The position numbers and the translations under genes were made by a program. From a bacterium (GTDB lineage: Bacteria > Verrucomicrobiota > Kiritimatiellia > CAIKKV01 > CAITUY01), in assembly GCA_037128595.1 (NCBI GenBank), contig JBAXWB010000022.1:24343-88342 (forward strand): 64,000 bases of DNA. Reading direction: 5' to 3'. Shown piece after piece: positions 35,335 through 44,671 of the stretch. Every line of letters begins with the position of its first letter. Within the stretch, counting starts at the first letter, position 1. A model generated the notes under the pieces. It had not been told where the DNA came from. It saw nothing but the letters and a program-made list of their open reading frames with translations, and searched no databases.

Positions 35335-37197
35335 ATGAAAATCGATACGGGCCTTTTCAACCACATGGTCTTGCAACGTAATCCGAAAAACGTGAGTGAG
35401 GCTGGATTTTCCGGACAATGCGGAGCCAGTGGTCCCCTGACGGCCACGGTACGGGCGGGCAAGCGCGTCATGAAAGGGTTTGCCGGCAAGACGGTCGGAA
35501 GCGCCGCCCGCGGCAAAATGAATGGTATCCTGAAAGGCCTGCCTGTGGGCGGTCCGTACGAGATCGAACTCAACGCCGGGGATGAGACCCTGACGATCAA
35601 GGATGTCCTCGTGGGCGACGTCTGGCTGCTGGGAGGGCAGTCCAATATGCAGGGCTGTGCGCTTTTCCCGAAATCGCGGCTGGCCACGGATCCGCTGGTG
35701 CGCGCCTTCTTCATGGATGACCGCTGGGCGACCGCCAAGGATACGATCCACAACATGTGGGACTGCGTCGATCAGGTACACGTGGATATCAGCGGCGGAA
35801 AGCGGCCGGCCAAGCCTGATGCCGACTGGGGCGTCTGCCCGGGACCGGCCTTCGGCAATGAACTGCGCCGTTTGACCCGGATCCCGCAGGGCCTGATCGC
35901 CTGCGCCCACGGGGGCACCTCGATGACGCAGTGGGACCCCAAACGCAAGAACGAGAATGGCAAGAGCCTGTATGGCGCGATGATCCGCCGCCTCAAGAAG
36001 AATGGCGGCCGCGTGGCCGGGCTCATCTGGTATCAGGGTTGCAGCGACGCCAATCCCGACACCGCCCCGCTCTATACGGCGCGCATGAAGGAATTCGCCG
36101 CTTCCCTGCGGCGCGACAGCGGGAACAAGACCCTCCCCATCGTGATCGTCCAGATCGCACGCGTCATCGGCTGGGGCGCGGACACGGCCCCGCATTGGAA
36201 TTCGATCCAGGATCAGGAACGCCGTCTGCCTGCGGTCATCAAGCAACTGGCGACCGTGCCGGCGATTGATTTGCCCCTGGACGATAACATTCACCTTAGC
36301 GGGGTAGGACAGTATGCTCTGGGCGTCCGTATGGCGCAGGCCATGCAGGTGTTGCGTGAGGGGCGTAAGGCGGGACAGCCGCAGATCGCCGTCAAAAAAG
36401 TCACGATTGAAACCGTGCGCGGTCTGGGAGTGGCGGTCGTGGAGTTCGAGAATGTGGTGGGCCGGCTCCGTTCCGGTTCCCGCCCCAGTGGCTTCGCCAT
36501 CGTCAACCAGAATGGCAGCGCCAATCATTTCGATATCCAACTGGATGGTTCCTGCGCACGCATCCGCAGCGGGATGTCTCCGGACGATATGGCCCAGGCG
36601 ATGCTTCACTACGGCTATGGCACCGATCCCTACTGCAACATCACCGATGAGGCCGGTCGGTCGTTGCCCGTGTTCGGCCCCCTCCGGATGGGAGTACCCC
36701 GCGCCATCACCCCCTTTATCCGCCAGGTACGGGTCAGCGCCTTCCAGCCGTCGGCGGGCAAACTCGAGCAACTGGGCTACCCGGCCAACCTTGACGCGCT
36801 CCAAATGACCCAACGCACGTTCACCGAGCCGTTCTGCAACCTTCACCCCGAGATCATGCAACGGGGCAAACAGGATGAACTGGTTTACTTCGCCTTCCGG
36901 TTTTCCTGCAAGGAGCCTTTACCGCTGGCGCTGATCCTCGGTTACGACGGTCCGGTCAAGGCCTGGAGTGACGGCAAGCCGTTGCTCCACGATCCTCAAG
37001 GGACCAATCCCGCCACCACCGATAAACGTTCATCACGTTTTAACGCCGCCGCCGGAGAACATGAAATCGTGGTGGCGCTGGGCACCAACGACGGGGCCGC
37101 CTGGGGTGTCTTTCTCCGGCTCGAACGCTTCGGGCTGACCAAAGCGCAACTGCTTAAGGGCCCGGCGAGTTACGTCATGCCGGAAATCCTGGAATAA
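35335..37197 (+). CDS. Cytoplasmic sialate-O-acetylesterase-like SGNH esterase
   Basis: A 620-residue esterase without a signal peptide. It opens DTGLFNHMVLQRN, as in the sialate O-acetylesterase-like family, with block I LGGQSNM (nucleophile S103) and DDNIHLSGVGQ as the late Asp/His block. The middle block reads WYQGCSDAN, so the usual Glu of WYQGES is a Cys. A beta-rich region follows (about 365-620). The ATG at 35335 has AAGGA upstream. Its TAA is followed immediately by the ATG of the addB-like gene (TAAATG at 37195-37200), so the two are probably coupled. Confidence 0.88.
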   Translation: MKIDTGLFNHMVLQRNPKNVSEAGFSGQCGASGPLTATVRAGKRVMKGFAGKTVGSAARGKMNGILKGLPVGGPYEIELNAGDETLTIKDVLVGDVWLLGGQSNMQGCALFPKSRLATDPLVRAFFMDDRWATAKDTIHNMWDCVDQVHVDISGGKRPAKPDADWGVCPGPAFGNELRRLTRIPQGLIACAHGGTSMTQWDPKRKNENGKSLYGAMIRRLKKNGGRVAGLIWYQGCSDANPDTAPLYTARMKEFAASLRRDSGNKTLPIVIVQIARVIGWGADTAPHWNSIQDQERRLPAVIKQLATVPAIDLPLDDNIHLSGVGQYALGVRMAQAMQVLREGRKAGQPQIAVKKVTIETVRGLGVAVVEFENVVGRLRSGSRPSGFAIVNQNGSANHFDIQLDGSCARIRSGMSPDDMAQAMLHYGYGTDPYCNITDEAGRSLPVFGPLRMGVPRAITPFIRQVRVSAFQPSAGKLEQLGYPANLDALQMTQRTFTEPFCNLHPEIMQRGKQDELVYFAFRFSCKEPLPLALILGYDGPVKAWSDGKPLLHDPQGTNPATTDKRSSRFNAAAGEHEIVVALGTNDGAAWGVFLRLERFGLTKAQLLKGPASYVMPEILE

Positions 37198-40100
37198 ATG
37201 CCCGCCACCGCTCCATCCCGGGCTCACCGCCCGGACCTGGTCATTTACCCGACCGCCGTCGCCCTGCGCCAGGTTCAACGCAGGGCATTGGCACGGGACG
37301 GTTTCTTTGACGGCCGCCGGCATCTGACCCTCGGCTCCCTCCTCCGCCTCTGTGCGGAGTCAGCCGCCCGCGCCGGCCTTCTCAAGGGGCCCCGGGGCCT
37401 GTCCCTGCGCCCCATCACCGATCTCGACCGGGAACTCGCCATCGTGGAGGCCGTCGCCAAATTCCAGTCCAGTCCCCACCCCGAAAACTCCATGCTCACG
37501 GCCCTCACCCCGGCGGCATTGGAAGAAACCCTGGAAGAACTGACCGACACCGTTGCCCCGCTGGCGACCCGCGCGGCCGACTTCATCACCCTGCTGGCCT
37601 GGGATCAACGCTCTCCCAAAAACCCCGATCTCGCGACCCTGTACCAGGCTTACACCGACGTCTGCCAAGCGTTGCAGGTTGCCGACGATACCGCCGTCAA
37701 CACCGCCATCCTGGCCCTGCTCCGCGGTCCCCGCCCCCTCTGGCCTCACCCATTGCAAGAGGCCGTCACCCTCTCCTTCGTGTCCGTCCGCTGGGTGGCC
37801 CCCTTTCAGGAATCGGTCATCCAGGCCCTCTCCTCCCAGCTGGGCCCGGACCACGTACAGGTTCATCATATTCTTTCAGAACATGAACAGGACTGGTGGG
37901 CACAGGATCTCATGACCCGCGCCGGCCGGCTGCTCTTTGATGGCTCCACCGGCAGTGAGGATCATGACGGGCTCGCCTTTCAATCCCCCTCCACCCGGAG
38001 CGCCATCGAGGAGCTGACCAGCCTGCGTGAGGGCTATGCCATGCAGGATCGCGCCCTTGCGGAACCGGCCCGGGCCTGCGTCGGATTTTCCACCTCTGTC
38101 GGGCTCTATGGCGAAATCGAAGACCTCGCCCGCCGGATTGCCTGGGAACTTCACGACCGGCCTGATCCCCTGCGCCCCGATGAGCTCTGTCTCGTCACCC
38201 GTAATCTCGGGGCCTGTTCCGACGCCATCATGGATGTGTTCAGCCGCTTTAATATCCCCTATTACTTCCGCCGCGGCGTTCCCGTGCTGGCCATCCCCAT
38301 CATTAAAACCATCCTCAACCTGGCCCGCTTTTCAGCCACCCGTGACCGGGAAGTGTTCTGCGCCCTGCTCGAAAGCCCCTGGCTCAATTGGCCGGGGCTC
38401 GGCCTCCCGGATCCTGCCGCCCTGGCCGACGACATTCTCCGGTCCGGAGCGGAACCCCTGCTGGATGATCCCAAGCGTCTGGTGCGCCGGCTCGTCAGCT
38501 ACTACACCAACCCGTATTCCGAAAATCAGAATTTCCCTACCCGGGAACAAGCCGAGGCACAGGCCAACGCGGTCCTCACCCTCTACCAGACCGTGCTCGG
38601 CCACCCCTCGATCCAAACCCTTGAGGAGGGGATGGCCGACCTCCTGAAGCGCTGCGAACAGCTCACCCCCGGCTCCGGCCCCGGCGCGCGGTCCGATGAT
38701 CCTCTCGGTCAACGCGCCACCCTCCTCAACACCAAGGCGTGTGAAGTGGCGTTGGAGATGCTCAACACCCTGCGCCAGCACACCCTCGTGGCGGACACCC
38801 CTATCAACTGGTCGAGCCTGGTGGATCTGATCAGCCGGGCCCTCGAGAACCTGACCGTCACCCCGGGTCCCTCGGATGAATCCGGTGTATGGATTCTCAA
38901 TCCCTTCGATTGTGCCGGGCTTCACTTCAAGGTGGTGCTTCTGGCCGGCATGAATGCCGGTGAGTTCCCGCAGCTCCCCACGCCCAGTCCGCTCTTCCCG
39001 GATGCGGAACTCATCGCCTTCCGTGAACGCCTCCTGAAAAAAGGGCCACTCCCCGCCGCCGCCCTGGCGGCTTCTAAAGTCCGCAACAGTCAGGAAAATA
39101 TTCTCTTTCTCACCACCCTGGCGGCCGCCCGGGAACGGATCGTGTTCTCCTATCGCCGCCATGGCGAGGACGGTCGGGAACTGACCCCCTCGGTATTCTT
39201 CAGCACCCTCTGGCGTCTCACGGGGTGGCCCACCTGGCCCACCCTGCCGGCGGCCCCGCCCGACCCCTACGACCGCTGGCGCCTCACCCGGGGCGCCCCC
39301 CACCTGCTGGATCACTGGCAAAAACACAACGCCATTACCCCCCACAAGCGACGCCCCTTCCCGGGGGAATCTTTTCTCGGAACCGTCCCCCTCGGCTTAT
39401 GCCGGGCGGATGATGAGCGCTGGCAACGCCTTGCCCATCAACCGGGCGAGACCCCGCCCGGACCGGGCGCCCCCAACCAGGCCGTCCCCGGCCCCTTGGC
39501 CTGCCATGTGGCCCATGGCATCCAGGTTGAGCACCACCGCCAGTCTTTTTTCACCCGTCAGGCACAGGCAGACCTTGGCGAACCCTCGCGCCACAGCCTT
39601 AAGGGCGGGGAATACGCGGGCATTCTGTCACCGGAATTATGGACCCGCATCAAGCCGCCAAACGAGGGGCCCATGGACTTCAGTCCCACCCAACTGGAGC
39701 AACTGGTGGCCTGTCCTTACCGCTATTACCTCCAGTACATTGCCGGGGTGGAGCCCATTGAACGGAATGACCTCGAGGCCAGTCCCCGTGATTTCGGTAC
39801 CGCGATTCACTTCATCATGAATGAGGGCTTCCACCTCCTGCAGGGAGCAGCCCCCTCCCTCCCGCTCCCCCGCCTCAGCGACATCGCGGAGACCTATGCG
39901 GACGTGATCACACCGGACTGGGCGATTCCTGACCGCCATGGCGTCTGGCATCTTCAGGAGGGCGGCGCCCGCCCGTCATCGGACGCCCTGCCGCTGGTCT
40001 CCCTCAAGCCGGACCGGAGCGATCGCACCCTCGCTTTTTTTGACGCGCTTTCCGAGACCCTTCTCAAGTGGGCGACCAGTGGGAATGCGAAATGGATGCT

Positions 40101-40848
40101 GGGTGCCCCTGAACAGCTGACTATCCAATGCCGCCGGGTTCAGCGCGCGGTCCGCAACCTGGTCCGGACGGCCATTGCGCCAACCGCCTTGCCGAACAGT
40201 CTGACGGAGGCTGAAGCCGGCCAGCCCGTCAGACGCTTTCCCTGTCTGCTCGAGTTCGGCTTCAACAGTCATTCAAAAAAGGCCGACGCCCCCTCGGTTG
40301 AACTCACGGCGGCTTCAGCGGCCAACCGCAAGGTCCGCCTCCACGGCAAAATTGACCGGGTCGATCTGGTCTTTGACACGCAGCGGATCCTGCAGGCCAT
40401 CATCGTCGTGGACTACAAAGGCAAATCCAAGGCCAAGCACTCCTCCGCCACCCTCGCCGCCATGATTGCCCGGGCGGAAGACTGCCAGCTACCCGCCTAT
40501 GCCCTGGCCGCCGCCTCGCGCTTCCGGCCTGGCCCGGCAGGCGCCATTCCGATCTACATGCACTATCTCTCCTATGCCCTGCCGGCGGAGGATTTGATCA
40601 AGGACTGCCAGAAACGCTGGCTCGCGACGGACGGCCAACCCCTGGAGCCCGAAGAGTTGCAGGAGCTACTGAATGGATCCGACTCACTCCTGGCGGCCTT
40701 CACCGCCAGCACGTTTGCAGCGCTCGACAAGTATGAACGTGGCGAATTTGCCGTCGCTCCCATCGCCTGCGAATACTGCGCCTTTGCCGGCGGCTGCCGC
40801 CACTATGCGAGCCTGCTTCCCGACTCCGACCAACCGGCGGACTCATAA
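37198..40848 (+). CDS. addB: AddB-like helicase/nuclease subunit (PD-(D/E)XK exonuclease)
   Basis: A 1216-residue protein resembling the AddB half of AddAB double-strand-break resection enzymes. The N-terminal two thirds look like a degenerate UvrD-type helicase (LCLVTRN, IPYYFRRGVPVLAIPII, VVLLAGMNAGEFPQLPTPSPLFPDAE), with no Walker A motif visible. The C-terminal nuclease has LEQLVACPYRYYLQ near 835-848, GKIDRVDL and IVVDYKGKSK near 1065-1075, and CEYCAFAGGC near 1190-1199. The Cys before PYRYYL plus the C-x2-C-x5-C cluster match the Fe-S 'staple' of AddB-type nucleases. It would process DNA ends for recombination with the downstream addA product. The symbol is by similarity. Confidence 0.85.
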   Translation: MPATAPSRAHRPDLVIYPTAVALRQVQRRALARDGFFDGRRHLTLGSLLRLCAESAARAGLLKGPRGLSLRPITDLDRELAIVEAVAKFQSSPHPENSMLTALTPAALEETLEELTDTVAPLATRAADFITLLAWDQRSPKNPDLATLYQAYTDVCQALQVADDTAVNTAILALLRGPRPLWPHPLQEAVTLSFVSVRWVAPFQESVIQALSSQLGPDHVQVHHILSEHEQDWWAQDLMTRAGRLLFDGSTGSEDHDGLAFQSPSTRSAIEELTSLREGYAMQDRALAEPARACVGFSTSVGLYGEIEDLARRIAWELHDRPDPLRPDELCLVTRNLGACSDAIMDVFSRFNIPYYFRRGVPVLAIPIIKTILNLARFSATRDREVFCALLESPWLNWPGLGLPDPAALADDILRSGAEPLLDDPKRLVRRLVSYYTNPYSENQNFPTREQAEAQANAVLTLYQTVLGHPSIQTLEEGMADLLKRCEQLTPGSGPGARSDDPLGQRATLLNTKACEVALEMLNTLRQHTLVADTPINWSSLVDLISRALENLTVTPGPSDESGVWILNPFDCAGLHFKVVLLAGMNAGEFPQLPTPSPLFPDAELIAFRERLLKKGPLPAAALAASKVRNSQENILFLTTLAAARERIVFSYRRHGEDGRELTPSVFFSTLWRLTGWPTWPTLPAAPPDPYDRWRLTRGAPHLLDHWQKHNAITPHKRRPFPGESFLGTVPLGLCRADDERWQRLAHQPGETPPGPGAPNQAVPGPLACHVAHGIQVEHHRQSFFTRQAQADLGEPSRHSLKGGEYAGILSPELWTRIKPPNEGPMDFSPTQLEQLVACPYRYYLQYIAGVEPIERNDLEASPRDFGTAIHFIMNEGFHLLQGAAPSLPLPRLSDIAETYADVITPDWAIPDRHGVWHLQEGGARPSSDALPLVSLKPDRSDRTLAFFDALSETLLKWATSGNAKWMLGAPEQLTIQCRRVQRAVRNLVRTAIAPTALPNSLTEAEAGQPVRRFPCLLEFGFNSHSKKADAPSVELTAASAANRKVRLHGKIDRVDLVFDTQRILQAIIVVDYKGKSKAKHSSATLAAMIARAEDCQLPAYALAAASRFRPGPAGAIPIYMHYLSYALPAEDLIKDCQKRWLATDGQPLEPEELQELLNGSDSLLAAFTASTFAALDKYERGEFAVAPIACEYCAFAGGCRHYASLLPDSDQPADS

Positions 40849-40884
40849 TGATTAATATTCATAAGCTTTAGCAAGAGATTGACC

Positions 40885-43800
40885 ATGACAACGCCTTGCC
40901 AGAATATCCGCTTCATTGCGTCTGCCGGAACAGGGAAGACCCATCAGGTGGTCAGCCTTTACCAGGCGCTCCTGCTCGGTCGCCCCTATCCGCCGGACGA
41001 CCACTCCCTGCCGGGCGTGACCGCCGGGTCCATCTTTGACGGAGGCCAGCGCATCCCGCCCGACCGGATTCTGATGCTGACCTTCACCCGCAATGCCGCG
41101 GCAGAGATGCGGTCGCGCGTCACCGAAGCCATTGAGAAGGAACTCGCTGGCGGCGACCCGGACAACGAGGCCTTCTGCTGGAGCCTGCTGCGCCGTCTTT
41201 CAGGCGCCACCATTTCAACCATCCACTCCTTCGCCCAGCAGATACTGGCGCGCCATACCCTGGAGCTGGGCCTGTCACCCACCCTCACAGTGCTGGAGGA
41301 AGCGGACGCCGCGGTGCTGCGAAGCGAGGCCGCCCAGTCGGCCTTGCGCAAGGCGCTGGGATCGGAGCACGGTCCGCGAGGCCGCGGCCCCTCCCGTCAT
41401 CAGGCAAAGAAAGGCGTATCCCCACTGGGAGGGACGGCAGCCTCGCCGTCCGTAGCGGTTTATTCAGCGGCCTCCTATCTTCCAGATCTTGAAAAACTAT
41501 GCGAAGGCCACGGCGTGGACCAGATCAGCAAAGCCGCCCTTCAAACCATTACCCAATGCGCCACCTGGGGAATCGATCTTGAAAACGCCACGCCGGCCAG
41601 CCTCGTCCTCACGCCCGCCGAACCCCGGCTCACCGACTTGACGGCCCTGCTCAAGCCGGTCGACCTCAAGGCCAGTGCCGGCGGTGGCGCCAGCATCAAA
41701 GCCATGGCCAGCGGCTTGCACCAGGAAATCAAACTGCTGGGCCACTCGCCGACGCCGGAGTCCGTGTCTGAAGCCGCCGGCCGGTTAGTTCCTTTTACCC
41801 AGAAAAACTGGGGCAAAGACGATGACATCAAGGAGCTGCGCAAATCCGTTCAGGCGAGCCTGGCCACGTTGGCCGCCTACTCACAACGCAAGGAGGCGAG
41901 CCGGCTTTTAATCTCCTTTATCACCCTGGCCCAGGATTGCGCACGAGGCATCCATGCCCGCAAAAGCGAGCAGGGGGTCCTTGATTTTGATGATCTGCTC
42001 TTCCGGGCCCGCGACCTGATCCAGCGCAATCCCGGCGCCGTTCCTGCCACCGACGTCATCATCGTCGATGAAGCCCAGGATAATAACCGGCTCCAAAATG
42101 AATTGATCCTCCTGGTCCAGGCCGCTTCCCAGGCGGCCGTGGCGGTGTGCGGCGACACCAAGCAAACCATTTACAGCTGGCGCGGTGCCGATCCCGATGG
42201 ACTCGACAAGCTGGGGGCCACCCTGAAACTCAATCCGATCCCGCTCCGCACCAGCTATCGCAGTCAGCAGGGCATTCTGGACTGGGTGAATGATATCTTT
42301 GCCGGCGTGGTCATGGGCACCGACCTCTATGGCGAAAACGAGGAGTTGCTCTCCTGCCCGGCCGCCCGGTCCAGCACCGGTCCGGCCGTTGAATGCCTGT
42401 TCCCGGACTGGGAGATACGCCCCTCCCCCAAGGACCAGATCCCGGTGCCGGGCAAACCATCGAAATCCGGCGAAGCCAGCAGTGACGCCCGCATCCGGAT
42501 CACGATCACGAAACGGGACATCGGGAAGCTGGCCGCTGAATCATCCACCAGCGCCGCCACCGACTGGGCTCAGGTGGCAGGGCTTTCAGAACACGCTCAA
42601 GCCCTTGAAGCCCGCGCGATCGCCCGACGGATCCGCCTGCTCACTACCCAGACCCGCCAGGGCGAGTGGCATCCGCCCCGGGTCTGGGATTCGGCCACCC
42701 AAACCTGGATCACGCCCCAGGGCCAGCCCTACCGGTTCCGCGACATCCTGATTTTATTACGGGCCACCAACCGGCAGAGTCTTTATGAGCAGGCCCTCCA
42801 GGAAGAGAATATCCCCTTCACCACGGATGGCGCCGGCCGCGGCTTTTTCATGCGCCAGGAAGTTCAGGACGTATCCAACCTCCTGGCCTGGCTGGCCTTT
42901 CCGCTGGACCGCCAGTCGCTCCTCGCCCTCCTGCGCTCCCCCTTCTGTGCCCTGTCAGATAACGCGGTGGCGGTGCTCTCCTCATCCCCCGCCGACCCAT
43001 CCCTGCGCGGGATCGTCACCGCGGAGCCGGATGCCGCCGCCCTCATCGCGAACGACCTGGCCGTCCGCACCTCCCCCTCCGATGGCACCGCCTTCCTCAG
43101 GACCGCGTCACTCCTGCGCCGCCTCTGCGGCCTGGCAGGCCGCGTGAGCGCCGTGGATCTGGTACGGGAGGCTACACACCTGACCGGCTATGATGCCATC
43201 CTCGCGGGAACCTTCCACGGGGTGCAACGCCTGGCTAACCTCCAGAAGCTCCTGTCCTGGGTCCAGGATCTGGAGCGTTCCGAAAACCTCGATCTACAGG
43301 CCACCGCCAGCCGGCTCGCCAGCGAGATCACCCATGGCCGCGAAGCACCTGACGCCGCCGTACTGGATCCCGACGACGACTCGGTTCGCATCAACACCGT
43401 TCATGCCGCCAAAGGCCTCTCCAGTCCCGTTGTCATTGTTCCGGACCTGCGTCGCATCCCGCGCAATGACTCCAGTTGGATCCATGTGATTCATGGCGAC
43501 GAACAGGCCCCTTCCGCGCTCACGGCCCGGTTGAAGTTCTACAATGAGGACGACACGCTTGAAGAACAGGTGGATGCCGAGGGCTATGCCGAGGAGCTCG
43601 AACGGAACAAGATGGCCCGCAATGAAGAGTCACGCCGGTTATTTTATGTGGCTGCCACCCGGGCGCGAGATCTCCTGATTTTCTCCTCTGAGAATCCCAA
43701 CCTCAACAGCGACGAGACGTGGCGGTCCTGGATCAACCAGCATCTCCTGTCCTGTGATTTCAAGCCTGAACTGGTTCGCCTGCGCCCCTATGGCGAGATT

Positions 43801-44643
43801 GAGTCGGCGTGGCTGGCCCTGGGCGCCCCCCCGCCGGACCAACCGCTGGTGACGCCCGCCCAATTGACGCGGGGACCGGCATTCCCGGCTCCCCGTACAG
43901 GAAGCATCCAATACCGCTTCCCCGTTACCGCCCTTGTACGCCCCACCAGCCCCCTCCAATTGGTGACCGTCAACGTCACGCATAAAGCCATGGATAACCG
44001 GGACGAGGGACCTGAAGCCGCCCCCCCGCCTGAACACGACGTCGCGCCCGCTTTCACTAAAGCCCAGCTCGGCACCCTGGCCCATCAGATTCTCGAGACC
44101 CTGGATTACCACTCCCACGTTCCTTTGGAGCGTCAGGTTTCCCAGGCACCCGGACTGGCGGAGCTCACCCCGGCCGAGCAGGTCAGCGTCATCGGTTCGG
44201 TTACAAAGGCGGCCGTCACGATCACCCGTTTGCTTGAAGGGGTTGCGCCGGAGAACCTGATCCGGGAAATGCCTTTCGTGGCCCGTTTTGACCATGAAGA
44301 AACAGAGGTCATTGTGGATGGCAAAGTGGATCTACTCTATTTCAAGGCCGGCGCCTGGCACATTCTGGACTATAAATTCTCCGCCCATACCGCCAGGGAA
44401 CTGGCTGACCGCTATGCCCTGCAACTGGCGGTCTACCGGGACGCCCTGTTCAAGCCTGTGGCCCATTCACTCGAGCGCATCCCCCGTTTTGACACGGAGC
44501 TTAAAAGGCCGGCGCCCCTGCATCTCACGTTGCTTGGCATCACCCCGACGGGCGTTTGCACCGAGGTGGATGTAACCGGCACCGTCCAGCCCGACATTGC
44601 CGCCCAACTGGCCACCGCCGCCCGGGGTCTAAGCAGGTTTTGA
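40885..44643 (+). CDS. addA: AddA/RecB-like UvrD-family helicase-nuclease
   Basis: A 1252-residue ATP-dependent helicase-exonuclease. Motif I ASAGTGKT is at 12-19; motif II IIVDEAQDNN near 391-400; CGDTKQTIYSWRGADPDG (motif III); SYRSQQGILDWVN (motif IV); INTVHAAKGLSSPVVIVPDL (motif V); and RRLFYVAATRARDLLIF (motif VI). The C-terminal PD-(D/E)XK nuclease has VDGKVDLLYF and HILDYKFSA near 1141-1165. With the addB-like gene 36 bp upstream it makes a complete AddAB-type enzyme for double-strand-break repair. An in-frame TTG at 40879 is less likely than the ATG at 40885. A palindromic insert lies near residues 165-190. Confidence 0.9.
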   Translation: MTTPCQNIRFIASAGTGKTHQVVSLYQALLLGRPYPPDDHSLPGVTAGSIFDGGQRIPPDRILMLTFTRNAAAEMRSRVTEAIEKELAGGDPDNEAFCWSLLRRLSGATISTIHSFAQQILARHTLELGLSPTLTVLEEADAAVLRSEAAQSALRKALGSEHGPRGRGPSRHQAKKGVSPLGGTAASPSVAVYSAASYLPDLEKLCEGHGVDQISKAALQTITQCATWGIDLENATPASLVLTPAEPRLTDLTALLKPVDLKASAGGGASIKAMASGLHQEIKLLGHSPTPESVSEAAGRLVPFTQKNWGKDDDIKELRKSVQASLATLAAYSQRKEASRLLISFITLAQDCARGIHARKSEQGVLDFDDLLFRARDLIQRNPGAVPATDVIIVDEAQDNNRLQNELILLVQAASQAAVAVCGDTKQTIYSWRGADPDGLDKLGATLKLNPIPLRTSYRSQQGILDWVNDIFAGVVMGTDLYGENEELLSCPAARSSTGPAVECLFPDWEIRPSPKDQIPVPGKPSKSGEASSDARIRITITKRDIGKLAAESSTSAATDWAQVAGLSEHAQALEARAIARRIRLLTTQTRQGEWHPPRVWDSATQTWITPQGQPYRFRDILILLRATNRQSLYEQALQEENIPFTTDGAGRGFFMRQEVQDVSNLLAWLAFPLDRQSLLALLRSPFCALSDNAVAVLSSSPADPSLRGIVTAEPDAAALIANDLAVRTSPSDGTAFLRTASLLRRLCGLAGRVSAVDLVREATHLTGYDAILAGTFHGVQRLANLQKLLSWVQDLERSENLDLQATASRLASEITHGREAPDAAVLDPDDDSVRINTVHAAKGLSSPVVIVPDLRRIPRNDSSWIHVIHGDEQAPSALTARLKFYNEDDTLEEQVDAEGYAEELERNKMARNEESRRLFYVAATRARDLLIFSSENPNLNSDETWRSWINQHLLSCDFKPELVRLRPYGEIESAWLALGAPPPDQPLVTPAQLTRGPAFPAPRTGSIQYRFPVTALVRPTSPLQLVTVNVTHKAMDNRDEGPEAAPPPEHDVAPAFTKAQLGTLAHQILETLDYHSHVPLERQVSQAPGLAELTPAEQVSVIGSVTKAAVTITRLLEGVAPENLIREMPFVARFDHEETEVIVDGKVDLLYFKAGAWHILDYKFSAHTARELADRYALQLAVYRDALFKPVAHSLERIPRFDTELKRPAPLHLTLLGITPTGVCTEVDVTGTVQPDIAAQLATAARGLSRF
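41380..41451. repeat. Palindromic segment inserted in addA
   Basis: GGCCGCGGCC (41380-41389) is a perfect palindrome, and GGACGGC (41432-41438) pairs with GCCGTCC (41445-41451) around AGCCTC. The encoded stretch (about residues 165-190, with GPRGRGPSRHQAKKG) is low in complexity and out of character with the helicase around it, yet keeps the frame. Confidence 0.5.
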
Positions 44644-44671
44644 AAAGGAATTTTTATATGGAGCGCCAATC

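Noticed and set aside
35263..36861. A 532-codon minus-strand frame opposite the acetylesterase
   Set aside because: The plus strand encodes GGQSNM and the full esterase. The antisense product is low-complexity Arg/Ala/His/Asp sequence.
40402..40848. Cas4 nuclease in the addB-like gene
   Set aside because: The Fe-S nuclease core is shared with Cas4, but here it is the C-terminal domain of a 1216-residue AddB-like protein next to addA, with no CRISPR genes.
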